Below, in pieces: positions 9,553 through 18,693 of a DNA stretch of 64,000 nucleotides; within the stretch, counting starts at the first letter, position 1; each line of letters starts with the position of its first letter. The notes under the pieces were generated by a model, which worked only from the letters and a program-made list of their open reading frames with translations, did no database searches and was not told the DNA's origin. The DNA is from Tritrichomonas musculus (taxonomy: Eukaryota; Parabasalia; Tritrichomonadida; Tritrichomonadidae): NCBI GenBank assembly GCA_039105265.1, contig JAPFFF010000018.1, forward strand, positions 372,001 to 436,000. Reading direction: 5' to 3'. Position numbers and translations under genes: made by a program.

Positions 9553-10185
9553 AGTTTATTTAAGTAGATTTTTCATTAATTAATTTCTTGATCTCATCGT
9601 CGTCAGTGTAATCAATTTGTTTTTAACTATCTTTGTCGACAGCATTTATGTCAATTCCACCATGATTTAACAAAAGTTTTATTATTTCAATGTTTTTCAT
9701 TAAAACAGCCATATGTAATGGATTTCGGTGTTCTTTGTATGATGGATTGGATGTTTTAATATTAACATCTTTTTTGCGTGCAGATAATGCAATTATAACA
9801 ATTTTAGCATTTGACATATCAATTGCGAAATGAAGTGGTGATTCATTCCAAGAAGCATCACTACCTTCATATGACTAATATTCAGATATTAAATTGACAT
9901 CAACTCTTGAGTCATTTTGATGATTTGTATTTGAATTTGCATTACTTTCCATAGAATTTTCATCATTCAATGATTTTTCAAGATTATTTAAAATGAAATG
10001 GTTACAAGTTTTGAATCTATCTTGGATTTGAGAACATATCCTTCAGAAAATGATGTACTGAATGAATTATCATAATTGTCATTAGTATCACCGTATTTCA
10101 AAATATAAAAAGCAATTTGCTTATAAATATTTTGAAAAAGTCCTTCCTTAATGTCAATAGCTAGGTCAAAGCCTGATATTAGCAT
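9553..10185 (-). pseudogene. Decayed DUF3447/ankyrin-repeat gene
   Basis: The minus strand encodes ankyrin-repeat sequence. SPLHFAIDMSNAKIVIIAL is followed by NPLHMAVLMKNIEIIKLLLNHG, then a tail ending DDEIKKLINEK, which is typical of the very large DUF3447/ankyrin families of trichomonads. Upstream, 9988-10185 encodes a related segment (GFDLAIDIKEGLFQ...QIAFYILKYG). The frame is broken: one stop lies just before the SPLHFAI repeat (near 9874), another follows VDKDS (near 9620), and the upstream segment ends in its own stop. The 5' region with the conserved N-terminal helices is missing. It is most likely a dead member of a multigene family. Confidence 0.7.
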
Positions 10186-11041
10186 TAAATTGCGCTAAAT
10201 ATCATTTTTTTATGATTGACACATATAATTATACCAAATGTGTTATATATGTTTTATGTTAAAATAAATTTAGTATTAACATTTAGGTTGCAAATTATAT
10301 TTTATTTCCAAATTATTATGATAACAATAAAGATATATAATTGTTTTAAAAAATATTTTTTAATTCAAATACCTATTCAGAAAATATAAAAATAATATAT
10401 TTTAAGATTATCTCATAATTTATAGATTAATTTATGTATTTTATTTTTTGTTATCTTTTTAATAATACATAAAAGCATAAAATTATCATCAAAACCTAAA
10501 AACGCAAAAAAATTAATTTATTTAAAAATCACTTTCAATGCTCAAATGATAAATGAATTTCATGAATAAATTGAAAATTTAAAAGATTCAATAAAAGTCA
10601 ATTTGGCAGAATAATTGATCATTATAATAATGATATGAAGAGATCCACATGTAATCCAGGCTAATTGAAAAGATAAATGGCATTTCTTTTAAAAGAAATA
10701 TTTGGAAAAAGCATATTAATGGAATTTTAGGCTTATAACATAAAAAATTATTTTTTTCGGTTTTCACAATTCGAAATAAATTTGATATCAAAAAATATAG
10801 GGAATATATATTAAAAGTATATAAGCAATTATGAAATAAATGAGGAAAAATCAGTATTATAATTCAGATTTCCAGTTTTTCAAAATATAAGTTTAATAAC
10901 ATCTTATATTCGAATTTTACTATTTTACAAATATATTACATTATTTATATATACTATGAATTATTTTGGAGATAACACGCAGCGAGGTCATTATTTAATA
11001 AAGATATTAAATAATAAAGGTAAAGATTGAAATAAAAACAA
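10186..11041. other. Intergenic, AT-rich
   Basis: Beyond a 67-codon AT-rich frame at 10588-10791 that looks like chance, nothing coding is visible. No repeat or RNA gene is recognised. Confidence 0.5.
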
Positions 11042-12415
11042 TTATAATTTTTTCAAGTGAAGCAAAATTGCTTCCAAATTTGCATTTGCATATTCAAGTT
11101 GTGGAGATAAACAAGAGCGTGGAACAAATGTTTTTAATACACGCTGAACTTGTTCAATATCTGGAATGTCAGAAGCTAAAATAGTTCCCAGAAGAAGTGA
11201 AAACAGGTCATCAAAACTTAAGAGCTGTTTTAAATCTTCTTCTTTTGGTTCTCTGTTAACAATATTTTTTATTGCAGCCTTATGAATTAGTACCATGCCA
11301 ATATGAATTGAGAATAAAGTGTCAATGGTGCAAGAATGGAATATAGATGATGTGATGTTGACTGAAGCTTCTCTATAAATTTCATCACTCAAAAATGCAT
11401 CCCGAATGGATTGATTTTGATCTGTGATTCTTAGCATATTGGGTGGTATAGTAAATTCTATGATTTTATGGTATGAAAATTTCCAATATCTTTTATAATC
11501 TGTTGATTGTTTAAAATAAGTAGTCTGTGTTGTATATATTCGATCCATTAAAGCACGATAGAGTAAAAGAATTGCTGTAGATTGATCTTGATTTGAAACA
11601 ATAAGATCACGAGGAATAAGAGCCATGCAAAAATCGACAATCCTATCAGGGAATGTCGAAAATTTTAAAGATGAAAGTTGTGCAATAAATTTGTCAATTG
11701 CACGGCCTTCACGTCCATGAGCAACAAAAAGATATCGTGAAAGAGATATTTCAGATTCGATGGGCTCGAAATAAAATAATTCTGGATCCGTAAATTTATT
11801 TGCTTCTTTGATTAGATCACTAAAAAAAGTAGCAAAACTAGAAATCCAAACTGGCTTTGGTCTATTGGATAAATGTTCAAATAACCTTTGCCTAAGGTTT
11901 CTGAGTTGATAAAATTTTTCTATTATATTATTTTCATAGGATAAACTAAAAAATTCTGGAAAAACCGAAATAACACATTGTGGCGGAACAATTTTTTTCA
12001 AGAAAACAAGAATATCATCCGCGTAATTTAATTTCTGAGTTAAAAAATCGATGTAACCATTTGAATATTTTTGTATCATTTTTTGCAATTTTTGTGAAAT
12101 ATACAATATCTTCCTTACATCTAAATTATCTTTTTTATCATCAAAATATAGGTCGGGTTTTGGAAATCCGCGCAATTCAATGGCGACATCAATTTGATAA
12201 TTATGTAGCTTAGTTTGTAAAGATAGTTTAAAGTTTTGAAGATTCTCGGTGATGGATTTGTGAGTGTCTTTGCGACGATTTAAATCTTCTTTTATTTTAT
12301 TTTTGTCTGATGTTGGATTTAAAAGATATCGAAATGACATGAATGGCAATAATTCAAAATTGCTTGATTTCCATCTTTCAAAAGGCTCCATGTATTTCAT
12401 GTCAAAATCATTCAT
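11042..12415 (-). CDS. VPS9-domain protein, putative Rab5-type exchange factor
   Basis: Protein of 457 residues from the ATG at 12415; the frame is open slightly further only to a TTG. The C-terminal 160 residues look like a VPS9 domain. A helix IVDFCMALIPRDL is followed by SFDDLFSLLLGTILASDIPDIEQVQRVLKTF, and then by EYANANLEAILLHL, which corresponds to the YxxTxLxxA end of the family. VPS9 domains catalyse GDP-GTP exchange on Rab5-class GTPases at endosomes. The N-terminal 280 residues are helical with no recognised domain; there is a coiled segment near residues 40-75. The motif match is moderate, so the family is probable and the activity inferred. Confidence 0.6.
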   Translation of the reverse strand: MNDFDMKYMEPFERWKSSNFELLPFMSFRYLLNPTSDKNKIKEDLNRRKDTHKSITENLQNFKLSLQTKLHNYQIDVAIELRGFPKPDLYFDDKKDNLDVRKILYISQKLQKMIQKYSNGYIDFLTQKLNYADDILVFLKKIVPPQCVISVFPEFFSLSYENNIIEKFYQLRNLRQRLFEHLSNRPKPVWISSFATFFSDLIKEANKFTDPELFYFEPIESEISLSRYLFVAHGREGRAIDKFIAQLSSLKFSTFPDRIVDFCMALIPRDLIVSNQDQSTAILLLYRALMDRIYTTQTTYFKQSTDYKRYWKFSYHKIIEFTIPPNMLRITDQNQSIRDAFLSDEIYREASVNITSSIFHSCTIDTLFSIHIGMVLIHKAAIKNIVNREPKEEDLKQLLSFDDLFSLLLGTILASDIPDIEQVQRVLKTFVPRSCLSPQLEYANANLEAILLHLKKL

Positions 12416-12935
12416 CAATTGATTTCTATTAGTTAATGTTTTATTCAAAAAATTGAATTGTATTTCAATCTAGTATTAATTTCATAGAGATATTTGAAAA
12501 TAATGAATGAATGTCGTTTAAATCAATTAAATAAAATACTTTATCAATATCTAATGCCAATTTCATTTGTATTTATTACTTTACAATATTTAAATTTAGT
12601 CATTCTGCTAGATCAAATAATACAGAATATTTAATTTTATATGGTTATATTACATGATACTGTTTAAATCTTTTTATATTCAAGTTTAAATGTAATTTGA
12701 TTTTGTGATTCCCTTGATTTCATATCTCTTTTTTTATATGATGGAGTATCAAGAAAATCAAAGTGAAACGAAATTTTAAAAGATTTAATTATTTTAATTG
12801 AAGAAGCTGAAGAAAAAAATAAATTTTCTCAGAACTTATTCGATTTATACCAAGCAGCTTAAATAATTGATTATTATTTTCCTATAAATAAAGAAATGAA
12901 AAATTTTGTCACAAAATTGTGAAGCTTATTTACAA
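12416..12935. other. Divergent intergenic spacer
   Basis: 520 bases between divergent starts. The spacer is AT-rich and contains no clear gene. A short frame of about 40 codons near 12737-12860 has no recognisable similarity. Confidence 0.45.
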
Positions 12936-13490
12936 ATGGAAGAAATACCAATTGAACAGATAAAGAAGATCATCGAAATAAAAGAATCACTAAAATACAG
13001 ATCGTTCATTGATTTTTATTCAAGCATTGAAAAACAAACAAATGACCTTCCTCTTATTCAAAGAGAGCAATATCGCCTTTTCTGTTTATTCTGCTTATAC
13101 CAAATATATAAGCCTAAATCAAGGTCATCTCATTTACCAGAACAAATTTTGAAATTTCACACAAGGCTTCTTTCTGATAGATTCAAATTAACTTCTGAAC
13201 AAATTCAACAAAGATGGAAAGATTTTGGCATAAATTCACCATGTTTTATGAATTCGCTTGAAATTGTTGCAAATGGTGACCCTGATCTTTGTAGGTTTAT
13301 TAATTTTATCAAAACTCCTCCAACTGGAGGTGATTTTATGGAATTTTTAAATCAAAATAGTACAAATTTGAAAAATGTGCTTGAATATAATCCTGAATAC
13401 TTAAGTTTTATACCTAAAAAAATACCAGGTGACTTAAACATTCATTCACTTATAACAGAAGAAGAATATGAACAAGTCAATTTGATATAA
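12936..13490 (+). CDS. Hypothetical protein, 184 residues
   Basis: The protein starts MEEIPIEQIKKIIEIKESL and ends EEEYEQVNLI; it is helical and soluble, with no signal peptide or membrane segment. A Cys-containing helix (YRLFCLFCLYQIY, about residues 46-58) and a segment SPCFMNSLEIVANGDPDLCRFINFI stand out. I recognise no family. Codon use resembles the neighbours, and the balanced amino-acid composition argues for a real gene. The frame extends 10 codons upstream only to a TTG, just after a stop, so the ATG at 12936 is preferred. It converges on the kinase gene. Confidence 0.6.
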   Translation: MEEIPIEQIKKIIEIKESLKYRSFIDFYSSIEKQTNDLPLIQREQYRLFCLFCLYQIYKPKSRSSHLPEQILKFHTRLLSDRFKLTSEQIQQRWKDFGINSPCFMNSLEIVANGDPDLCRFINFIKTPPTGGDFMEFLNQNSTNLKNVLEYNPEYLSFIPKKIPGDLNIHSLITEEEYEQVNLI

Positions 13491-13769
13491 TAATGATTTT
13501 AAAAAGAATGTTAAGAAAAGTAAAATGTGTAATATCAAACTATTCATTTATCTAAAAACAGAATATAGATATTTTATAATTATTTTTAAATTTGTATTTA
13601 TAAAAACTAATATTTTCATTTGGTTTGCTCGCAATCGTCGTTGGCCTATTGATCTAAAATTAATTAAACGATGTTACTAGTTGAATTTTCCACATGTCAC
13701 TTGCTATGGCAACTATTTCTTAAATTTTTATATATTTAAAGAGTAATTCAAGCTTGATTAGTATTTAAC

Positions 13770-15707
13770 TTATTTTCTACAAAGACATTTTGTAACATAT
13801 TTTCGAAATGCAATTTTATCACAATTTTCTACAATAAATTCCATTTTTCTAAATCGTGAAGCTAGATCATAAAAAGTTGGCCTTAAAGCTTCATCACCAT
13901 TCCAACAACTTGTAATAAGCTCCTTAAATACTTGAGGTATATTAGTTTCATTTTCAAGTGGTGGTCTTTTTCCAGATAAAACAATAGGCATTAACTCTGT
14001 AATATTCTTGGCTTCGGGATAAGCCATTTTTCCTGATAATAATTCATAGCACATAATCCCGTAAGAATAAACATCGACTTTATCAGAATATTCTTCATCT
14101 CGTAGTAACTCTGGAGCCATATAGCAAGGAGAACCTGCAACTTGTGTCTGAAACATATAATCGTCAGATATCGTTTTAGAGAGGCCAAAATCGCAAACGA
14201 TTGGCTCGTTATTTGAGTTTAGCATAACATTTTCTGGTTTTAAATCTCTATGAACAATGTGAAGTTTATCATGAAGATAATGCATAGCCTCACAAATACC
14301 GTATATTAAAATCAATTTCTCTGTCATTGTAACTGTTTTTTTATGATGTATTACATCTAATAAAGTACCTCCGGGTAGATATTCTGTTACTATTGCAGGA
14401 TATCTTTTATCTTTAGAAAGGAGTAATGAGAACCCGTAAAGATGAAGAACAGCTGGATGATTCGCTTTAGTCAAAGCTTCAATTTCTCTGAAAAAAGAAA
14501 TAGAATTTTCATATCGATCCTCAAAATCTTTCAATTCTTTTATAGCATATTTTTTCTGTGATGAATATTCAGTAGCTAAATAAACATTTCCAAATGTTCC
14601 ACTGCCTAATAAAGATTCAATTTTGAAGTTTTGAGATATGTTGATAATTTTATCTGAAACATTGAATTTTGGTTCGCTCTTGTGATGCTTTTTCTTTTTG
14701 TGTTTCTTTATTTTATTTTTTGGTTTAGGGAAAGAGTCATCTAAATTATCACCGTTAATATTTACTTCATAAATAATATTTGTATTGCTTTTTGAATCAT
14801 TTCCGATACCATCAAAATGATCTATACTATTCGTAATATCGCATTTTTTGAAGTTTTGTGTATTTGATTGTTTATTTATGGTTAAATCATCTGGATTTGA
14901 AAAGGATGAACTAGATTTATTAATATTAGGATTAAATAAAACATTCGAAGTTGAACTCGGTTGGCTAAAAGGTTTGTCTTCAACTTTAATTAACTCAGGT
15001 TGAATTATTGGTATTGAAAAAGGATAATTTAAATCTGGCATGATTGGGTGACTATTATTAGAACTTGAGTAGGAAGGAGGGAAAACTGGTGGATTTATGT
15101 TGTAAATATAATTTGATGGTGAGAATGAAGTTGTAGCCGAGTTCGAAGGAATCTGGTAAATATAATTACTTGGTGGGATAATTTGAGATTGGGTATAATT
15201 TGGCACTTGTTGAATTTGCGGTTGAAATTGGCAAAATTGCATATTTGCTTGATTTATAAATTCATTTGAATTCGAAACTTCTGGGTTTATAGTTGGAAAA
15301 GAGTCATTTCCATCTAGTATCAAATCAGGAAGGGTTGGGTAAAGAGACAAAGAAATTGTTGAATTGCATACTCCTGATGCTTCAGGAGTGGTTATTTTGA
15401 TATTTGCATTAGTTTGTGAATCATCTGTAAGTTTATTAAAATCTTCGAGATTCATAATTGGAATTCCACATGATGATTGAAGTGATCGAATTTGCTTTAA
15501 AACATCTGAGATGCGTTGATCATAAAAATTACGGAAAATATCTTTTTTTTCGCTATTGCGAATCTGAATTAATTGAATCATTGCTTTTTTATAGAGAGAC
15601 AGTGCGGTATTTAGATCACTACTAGATTTAGTTAATGCTTCAGAAATTAATCCTTCTGCTTCATTGTAATTATTGTTTGAAGAACATTGTGAATTTCGTA
15701 TACTCAT
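13770..15707 (-). CDS. MIT-domain Ser/Thr protein kinase (TKL-like)
   Basis: Protein of 645 residues. Residues about 14-75 form an MIT-type three-helix domain (AEGLISEALTKSSSDLNTAL, then LYKKAMIQLIQI). A long Ser/Asn/Pro-rich linker follows, with a Lys/His-rich patch near 330-345. Residues about 358-635 are a complete kinase domain: glycine loop GSGTFGNVY (about 366), YAIKEL with the ATP-binding Lys, HRDLKPEN (about 481), DFGLSK (about 505) and an APE-type segment AGSPCYMAPELL. All catalytic residues are present. MIT domains bind ESCRT-III tails, so a role at endosomes or in membrane scission is possible. Trichomonad genomes carry many kinases of this TKL-like type. The substrate is unknown. 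Confidence 0.85.
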   Translation of the reverse strand: MSIRNSQCSSNNNYNEAEGLISEALTKSSSDLNTALSLYKKAMIQLIQIRNSEKKDIFRNFYDQRISDVLKQIRSLQSSCGIPIMNLEDFNKLTDDSQTNANIKITTPEASGVCNSTISLSLYPTLPDLILDGNDSFPTINPEVSNSNEFINQANMQFCQFQPQIQQVPNYTQSQIIPPSNYIYQIPSNSATTSFSPSNYIYNINPPVFPPSYSSSNNSHPIMPDLNYPFSIPIIQPELIKVEDKPFSQPSSTSNVLFNPNINKSSSSFSNPDDLTINKQSNTQNFKKCDITNSIDHFDGIGNDSKSNTNIIYEVNINGDNLDDSFPKPKNKIKKHKKKKHHKSEPKFNVSDKIINISQNFKIESLLGSGTFGNVYLATEYSSQKKYAIKELKDFEDRYENSISFFREIEALTKANHPAVLHLYGFSLLLSKDKRYPAIVTEYLPGGTLLDVIHHKKTVTMTEKLILIYGICEAMHYLHDKLHIVHRDLKPENVMLNSNNEPIVCDFGLSKTISDDYMFQTQVAGSPCYMAPELLRDEEYSDKVDVYSYGIMCYELLSGKMAYPEAKNITELMPIVLSGKRPPLENETNIPQVFKELITSCWNGDEALRPTFYDLASRFRKMEFIVENCDKIAFRKYVTKCLCRK

Positions 15708-16258
15708 TAAAATTTTATGAAAAATTTTCTTTGAAATATCACCGTTCTATCGTTTGGATATTTGTAATAATATTTTATTAATACATTCATAAATACAAAC
15801 TTGGTGTCTTTTCGATTATTTTGTTAGTATTTCTTGATTGGGAAATTTCGTCAAAATTTACACAATATTTGATTGACAAACATTTCAATTGAGAGATTTT
15901 AATTCATATAGAGATCAAGAAAAAATAGATATACTTATTATTTTATATATGTATTTATATTATTTCTATATTATAACTATGAATATAGATAATAATACGA
16001 TGATGCATTTATATTAAATTAGTTAAACTTGTTTTATTTAAATCTTGCTTGCTTTGAAAATTTTGAAATAAATCAAATTAATCATTCAAAAATTAAATAA
16101 TATTTCAATTCTTTTTCAATTTGGAAAAGGAATATGTTTTAATATTTATCTTTTCATCAATAAGAAAAATCATAGATAAATTTTTAATTTAAAATTCCAA
16201 ATTATGAATAAATAAATAGTAATTATATTAAGCTTGTAAAAAACGAGCTTTTTTTTGT
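15708..16258. other. Intergenic, AT-rich
   Basis: Spacer between two minus-strand genes. No open frame or RNA gene is seen. AAACGATAG and AACGG lie about 35-45 bases upstream of the kinase ATG on its strand; the first resembles a Myb-type site and is only suggestive. Near 16232-16252 a short inverted match (AAGCTTG / CGAGCTTTTT) follows the dehydrogenase gene. Confidence 0.4.
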
Positions 16259-17101
16259 TTACTCATAACTACATCTTGATGTGTAATCCTTCCATTTTAA
16301 TCTTTCGCTTTCTAATTGGTCAATCTTTGGTTTAGCCCAATCAAGACATGTTTTACCGATGAACAAAAGTTTTGGAACATCTTCAAGTTTGGATATTTCT
16401 ATGAATATTTTGGCTGCTCGATCTGGATCGCCATCTTTCTTTTTATCATCACCTCCAGCCGATGATTTTGCTCTTCTTTGTCTAACTACATCGTATTCAG
16501 GCATCAAATTCTTAACAGTGATAAGATTTTCAGCCTTAAAGAAATTGGTTTCAAATGGTCCTGGTTCAACAGGAACAACCTTAATGTTATAATCTTGAAC
16601 TTCTGCAGCAAGACATTGAGACATTGAAACTACGGCTGCCTTTGTTGCTGAGTAAAAAGGAGATAAAGGTGGGTTCACAAGTGCTCCAATTGAAGCAATG
16701 TTGTAAATAAATCCATTACGATTTTTTCTCATAATAGGTAATACATGGCGTAAAACGCTATGCATTGAGAAAAAGTTATCTTCAAACAATTGGCGAGATT
16801 CAGCAACAGTTGTTTCTTCAACAGATCCGCGTAATCCATGGCCAGCGTTATTAACACAAACATCAATTGTTCCGAATTTTGAAACAGTAGCATCAATTGC
16901 TTTTTTGACACAGTCCTCATTTGTTAAATCAAGTTCTAAAGGAAGGAAATGGTCATTTTCTTTTTGTCCAACAGCGCCTTCTAATCTTGTACGATTACGT
17001 GATGTTGCAGTAACTTTGAAGTTTTGTGCTAATAATTCTTTAACAAGAGATAAGCCAAGGCCTTGGGAAGCACCTGTGACAAACCAAACGTTTCTTTGCA
17101 T
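16259..17101 (-). CDS. Short-chain dehydrogenase/reductase
   Basis: Protein of 280 residues with a classical SDR fold. TGASQGLG (residues 9-16) is the NAD(P)-binding TGxxxGxG motif, NNAG is at 84-87, and the catalytic triad is Ser137, Tyr150 and Lys154 (YSATK). It should catalyse NAD(P)H-dependent oxidation or reduction of a small alcohol or carbonyl; the substrate cannot be read from sequence. The closest style is the bacterial oxidoreductase SDRs, so lateral transfer from bacteria is plausible; it would need a tree. The frame is open 15 codons further to a TTG, but the ATG at 17101 starts right before the Rossmann strand. TCACTTTTTTG, a strong trichomonad-type initiator, directly precedes it, so this start is preferred. 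Confidence 0.88.
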   Translation of the reverse strand: MQRNVWFVTGASQGLGLSLVKELLAQNFKVTATSRNRTRLEGAVGQKENDHFLPLELDLTNEDCVKKAIDATVSKFGTIDVCVNNAGHGLRGSVEETTVAESRQLFEDNFFSMHSVLRHVLPIMRKNRNGFIYNIASIGALVNPPLSPFYSATKAAVVSMSQCLAAEVQDYNIKVVPVEPGPFETNFFKAENLITVKNLMPEYDVVRQRRAKSSAGGDDKKKDGDPDRAAKIFIEISKLEDVPKLLFIGKTCLDWAKPKIDQLESERLKWKDYTSRCSYE

Positions 17102-17113
17102 CAAAAAAGTGAG
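17102..17113 (-). promoter_or_regulatory. Initiator-like TCACTTTTTT at SDR gene
   Basis: On the minus strand TCACTTTTTTG abuts the ATG at 17101. The trichomonad initiator is TCA(+1)Py(T/A), placed within about 20 bases of the start codon, so this fits and also argues for the chosen ATG. Confidence 0.55.
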
Positions 17114-17620
17114 CTGAATATCAACAAATAAAAATATTCTCTTCAAGCATTCATTTTTTTGAATTTCTCTTACGATAGATTCTTTATCGTATTTTTTGTT
17201 TTAAAAAGGTATTTATCGTATTTTCAGTATATGAAAAACAATATTATCTACATTTTTATAAAATGAACAAGTTGATTTTAATGTTAGGAAATATATTATT
17301 GAAATATAACTTTCAGGAAATGAATAGGGGGTCATGCTATTTTGTTTAAAAATTAATAGTTTTAATTTCTCAAAAAGTTCATTTAGACCATATATGTATA
17401 CAAAAAGTTCTCTGTTCTTCAGCACTGTGCTAAAAAAATACACCCATATAATTATGCATTATTTAGCAAAAATTGAATAAAATAAGTATAAAAAAGTTTT
17501 CAAAAAGTGGTGTAGAATAATACGATTCCCCAAAAAAATGTGTTAATAAAAAAGTAATGATTAGCCATAATAGCAGATTTAATTAAAATAAAAAGCATAA
17601 GAATGATTAATATAATTTTC

Positions 17621-17646
17621 AATATTAACACTATAGTGTTAATATT
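17621..17646. repeat. Perfect 26-bp palindrome
   Basis: The half-site AATATTAACACTA is followed immediately by its exact reverse complement. It lies in a divergent intergenic region and may be a protein-binding dyad or a cruciform seed. The symmetry is exact; the role is unknown. Confidence 0.6.
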
Positions 17647-17876
17647 AATTATTGTTATTAACACTAATTAATATAACTTTCATAATCTATAGATTGTTTA
17701 TTTCTATCTGTTAGTTATATCTCCAAATAAATATCATCAATAATTAATATTATTTTTACAATCTATAGAGTGTTCATTTCTCTCTTTTATGATTATTTGG
17801 TATGTGAAAATTTTGAAAAATTTTAAACATCAAAAAAAGCATCAAATTTTTGTTGCCTGAATTTTTATATTTTTGT

Positions 17877-18566
17877 ATGCACTTTGAAGATTCGTTTGGG
17901 TCACGTCAAAGCCCATCTCTCGCAGAAGCAATGCGTCAAACGCCACAATTAGGTCAGCAGTGGGTTTATAGTTCAGGAGGATCAACGCCTAATTCTATCA
18001 CTCAATCAGGAATAAAATTGCATACTGTAAGCTCTTCCCAACAAGTAATTGAACCAATACTCAGATGCTCTCCAACAATAATTGAGCCAGCTTATAATTC
18101 GCAGCCTAACCAAATAGCTCCATCAATAGACCCACAAAGCTTAGATGAAATTGAAAAAAAGTTGTGTCAGCAGCTTGATGAAACACTGAAAATGAATTAC
18201 AAAAAAATGAAAAATAAAATAAAAAAAGTGAAATCCAGGGTTCATCAAACAGATTGCTCAATTCACAGAATTCAAGAGTTAGTTGAATCTGTATATGAAC
18301 AAATAGATGAAATTGAAACCGCTAATGAATCTATTAGTATGCATCAAATACCGCATAATAATTGTCCAGTTGATGATTTTTTAGGTAATAGTAATAATAA
18401 TGATAATAATAATAATAACTATAATTATAATTATAATCAAGGACAGAAAAGACGGCAAAAGAAGATCACATGGAGAAAAGGGCTTCATAAAAACAATCAT
18501 TTGCCATTATTTCTTGAACAACAGCCTCAAAATAATGATCTAAATGATACATCAACTTTTTTGTAA
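17877..18566 (+). CDS. Hypothetical protein with coiled coil and Asn-rich region
   Basis: Protein of 229 residues from the ATG at 17877; the frame is open nine codons further to a TTG. The first 100 residues are Ser/Gln/Pro-rich and disordered. Residues about 100-155 form a coiled coil (LDEIEKKLCQQLDETLKMNYKK, then VHQTDCSIHRIQELVESVYEQIDEI). An Asn/Asp/Tyr repeat made by AAT/GAT/TAT triplets follows at about 175-195, and then a basic segment (QKRRQKKITWRKG). No family is recognised. Microsatellite-like triplets explain the Asn run. Confidence 0.6.
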   Translation: MHFEDSFGSRQSPSLAEAMRQTPQLGQQWVYSSGGSTPNSITQSGIKLHTVSSSQQVIEPILRCSPTIIEPAYNSQPNQIAPSIDPQSLDEIEKKLCQQLDETLKMNYKKMKNKIKKVKSRVHQTDCSIHRIQELVESVYEQIDEIETANESISMHQIPHNNCPVDDFLGNSNNNDNNNNNYNYNYNQGQKRRQKKITWRKGLHKNNHLPLFLEQQPQNNDLNDTSTFL

Positions 18567-18693
18567 TTTCGTTTTGCTGGTATTAATTTAATTTAAATAA
18601 AATGATATTATTTATTGCCTTAATTTATCTTTTTTCATTTTTTTCTTCAATATAAATAAAACAGACGAAATTGATAAATAAAAAAGGTTTTCT

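Larger units (their letters stand above)
17102..17876. other. Divergent spacer with palindrome and short repeats
   Basis: 775 bases between divergent starts. It includes a perfect 26-bp palindrome at 17621-17646 (AATATTAACACTA and its reverse complement). Two direct copies of an AATCTATAGA-containing 25-mer lie near 17687 and 17757. No convincing open frame is seen; a minus-strand frame at 17213-17443 has AT-driven composition. Confidence 0.5.

Noticed and set aside
10588-10791. Minus-strand frame of 67 codons
   Set aside because: Composition follows the AT-rich background, with no motif, no promoter-like start region and no similarity.
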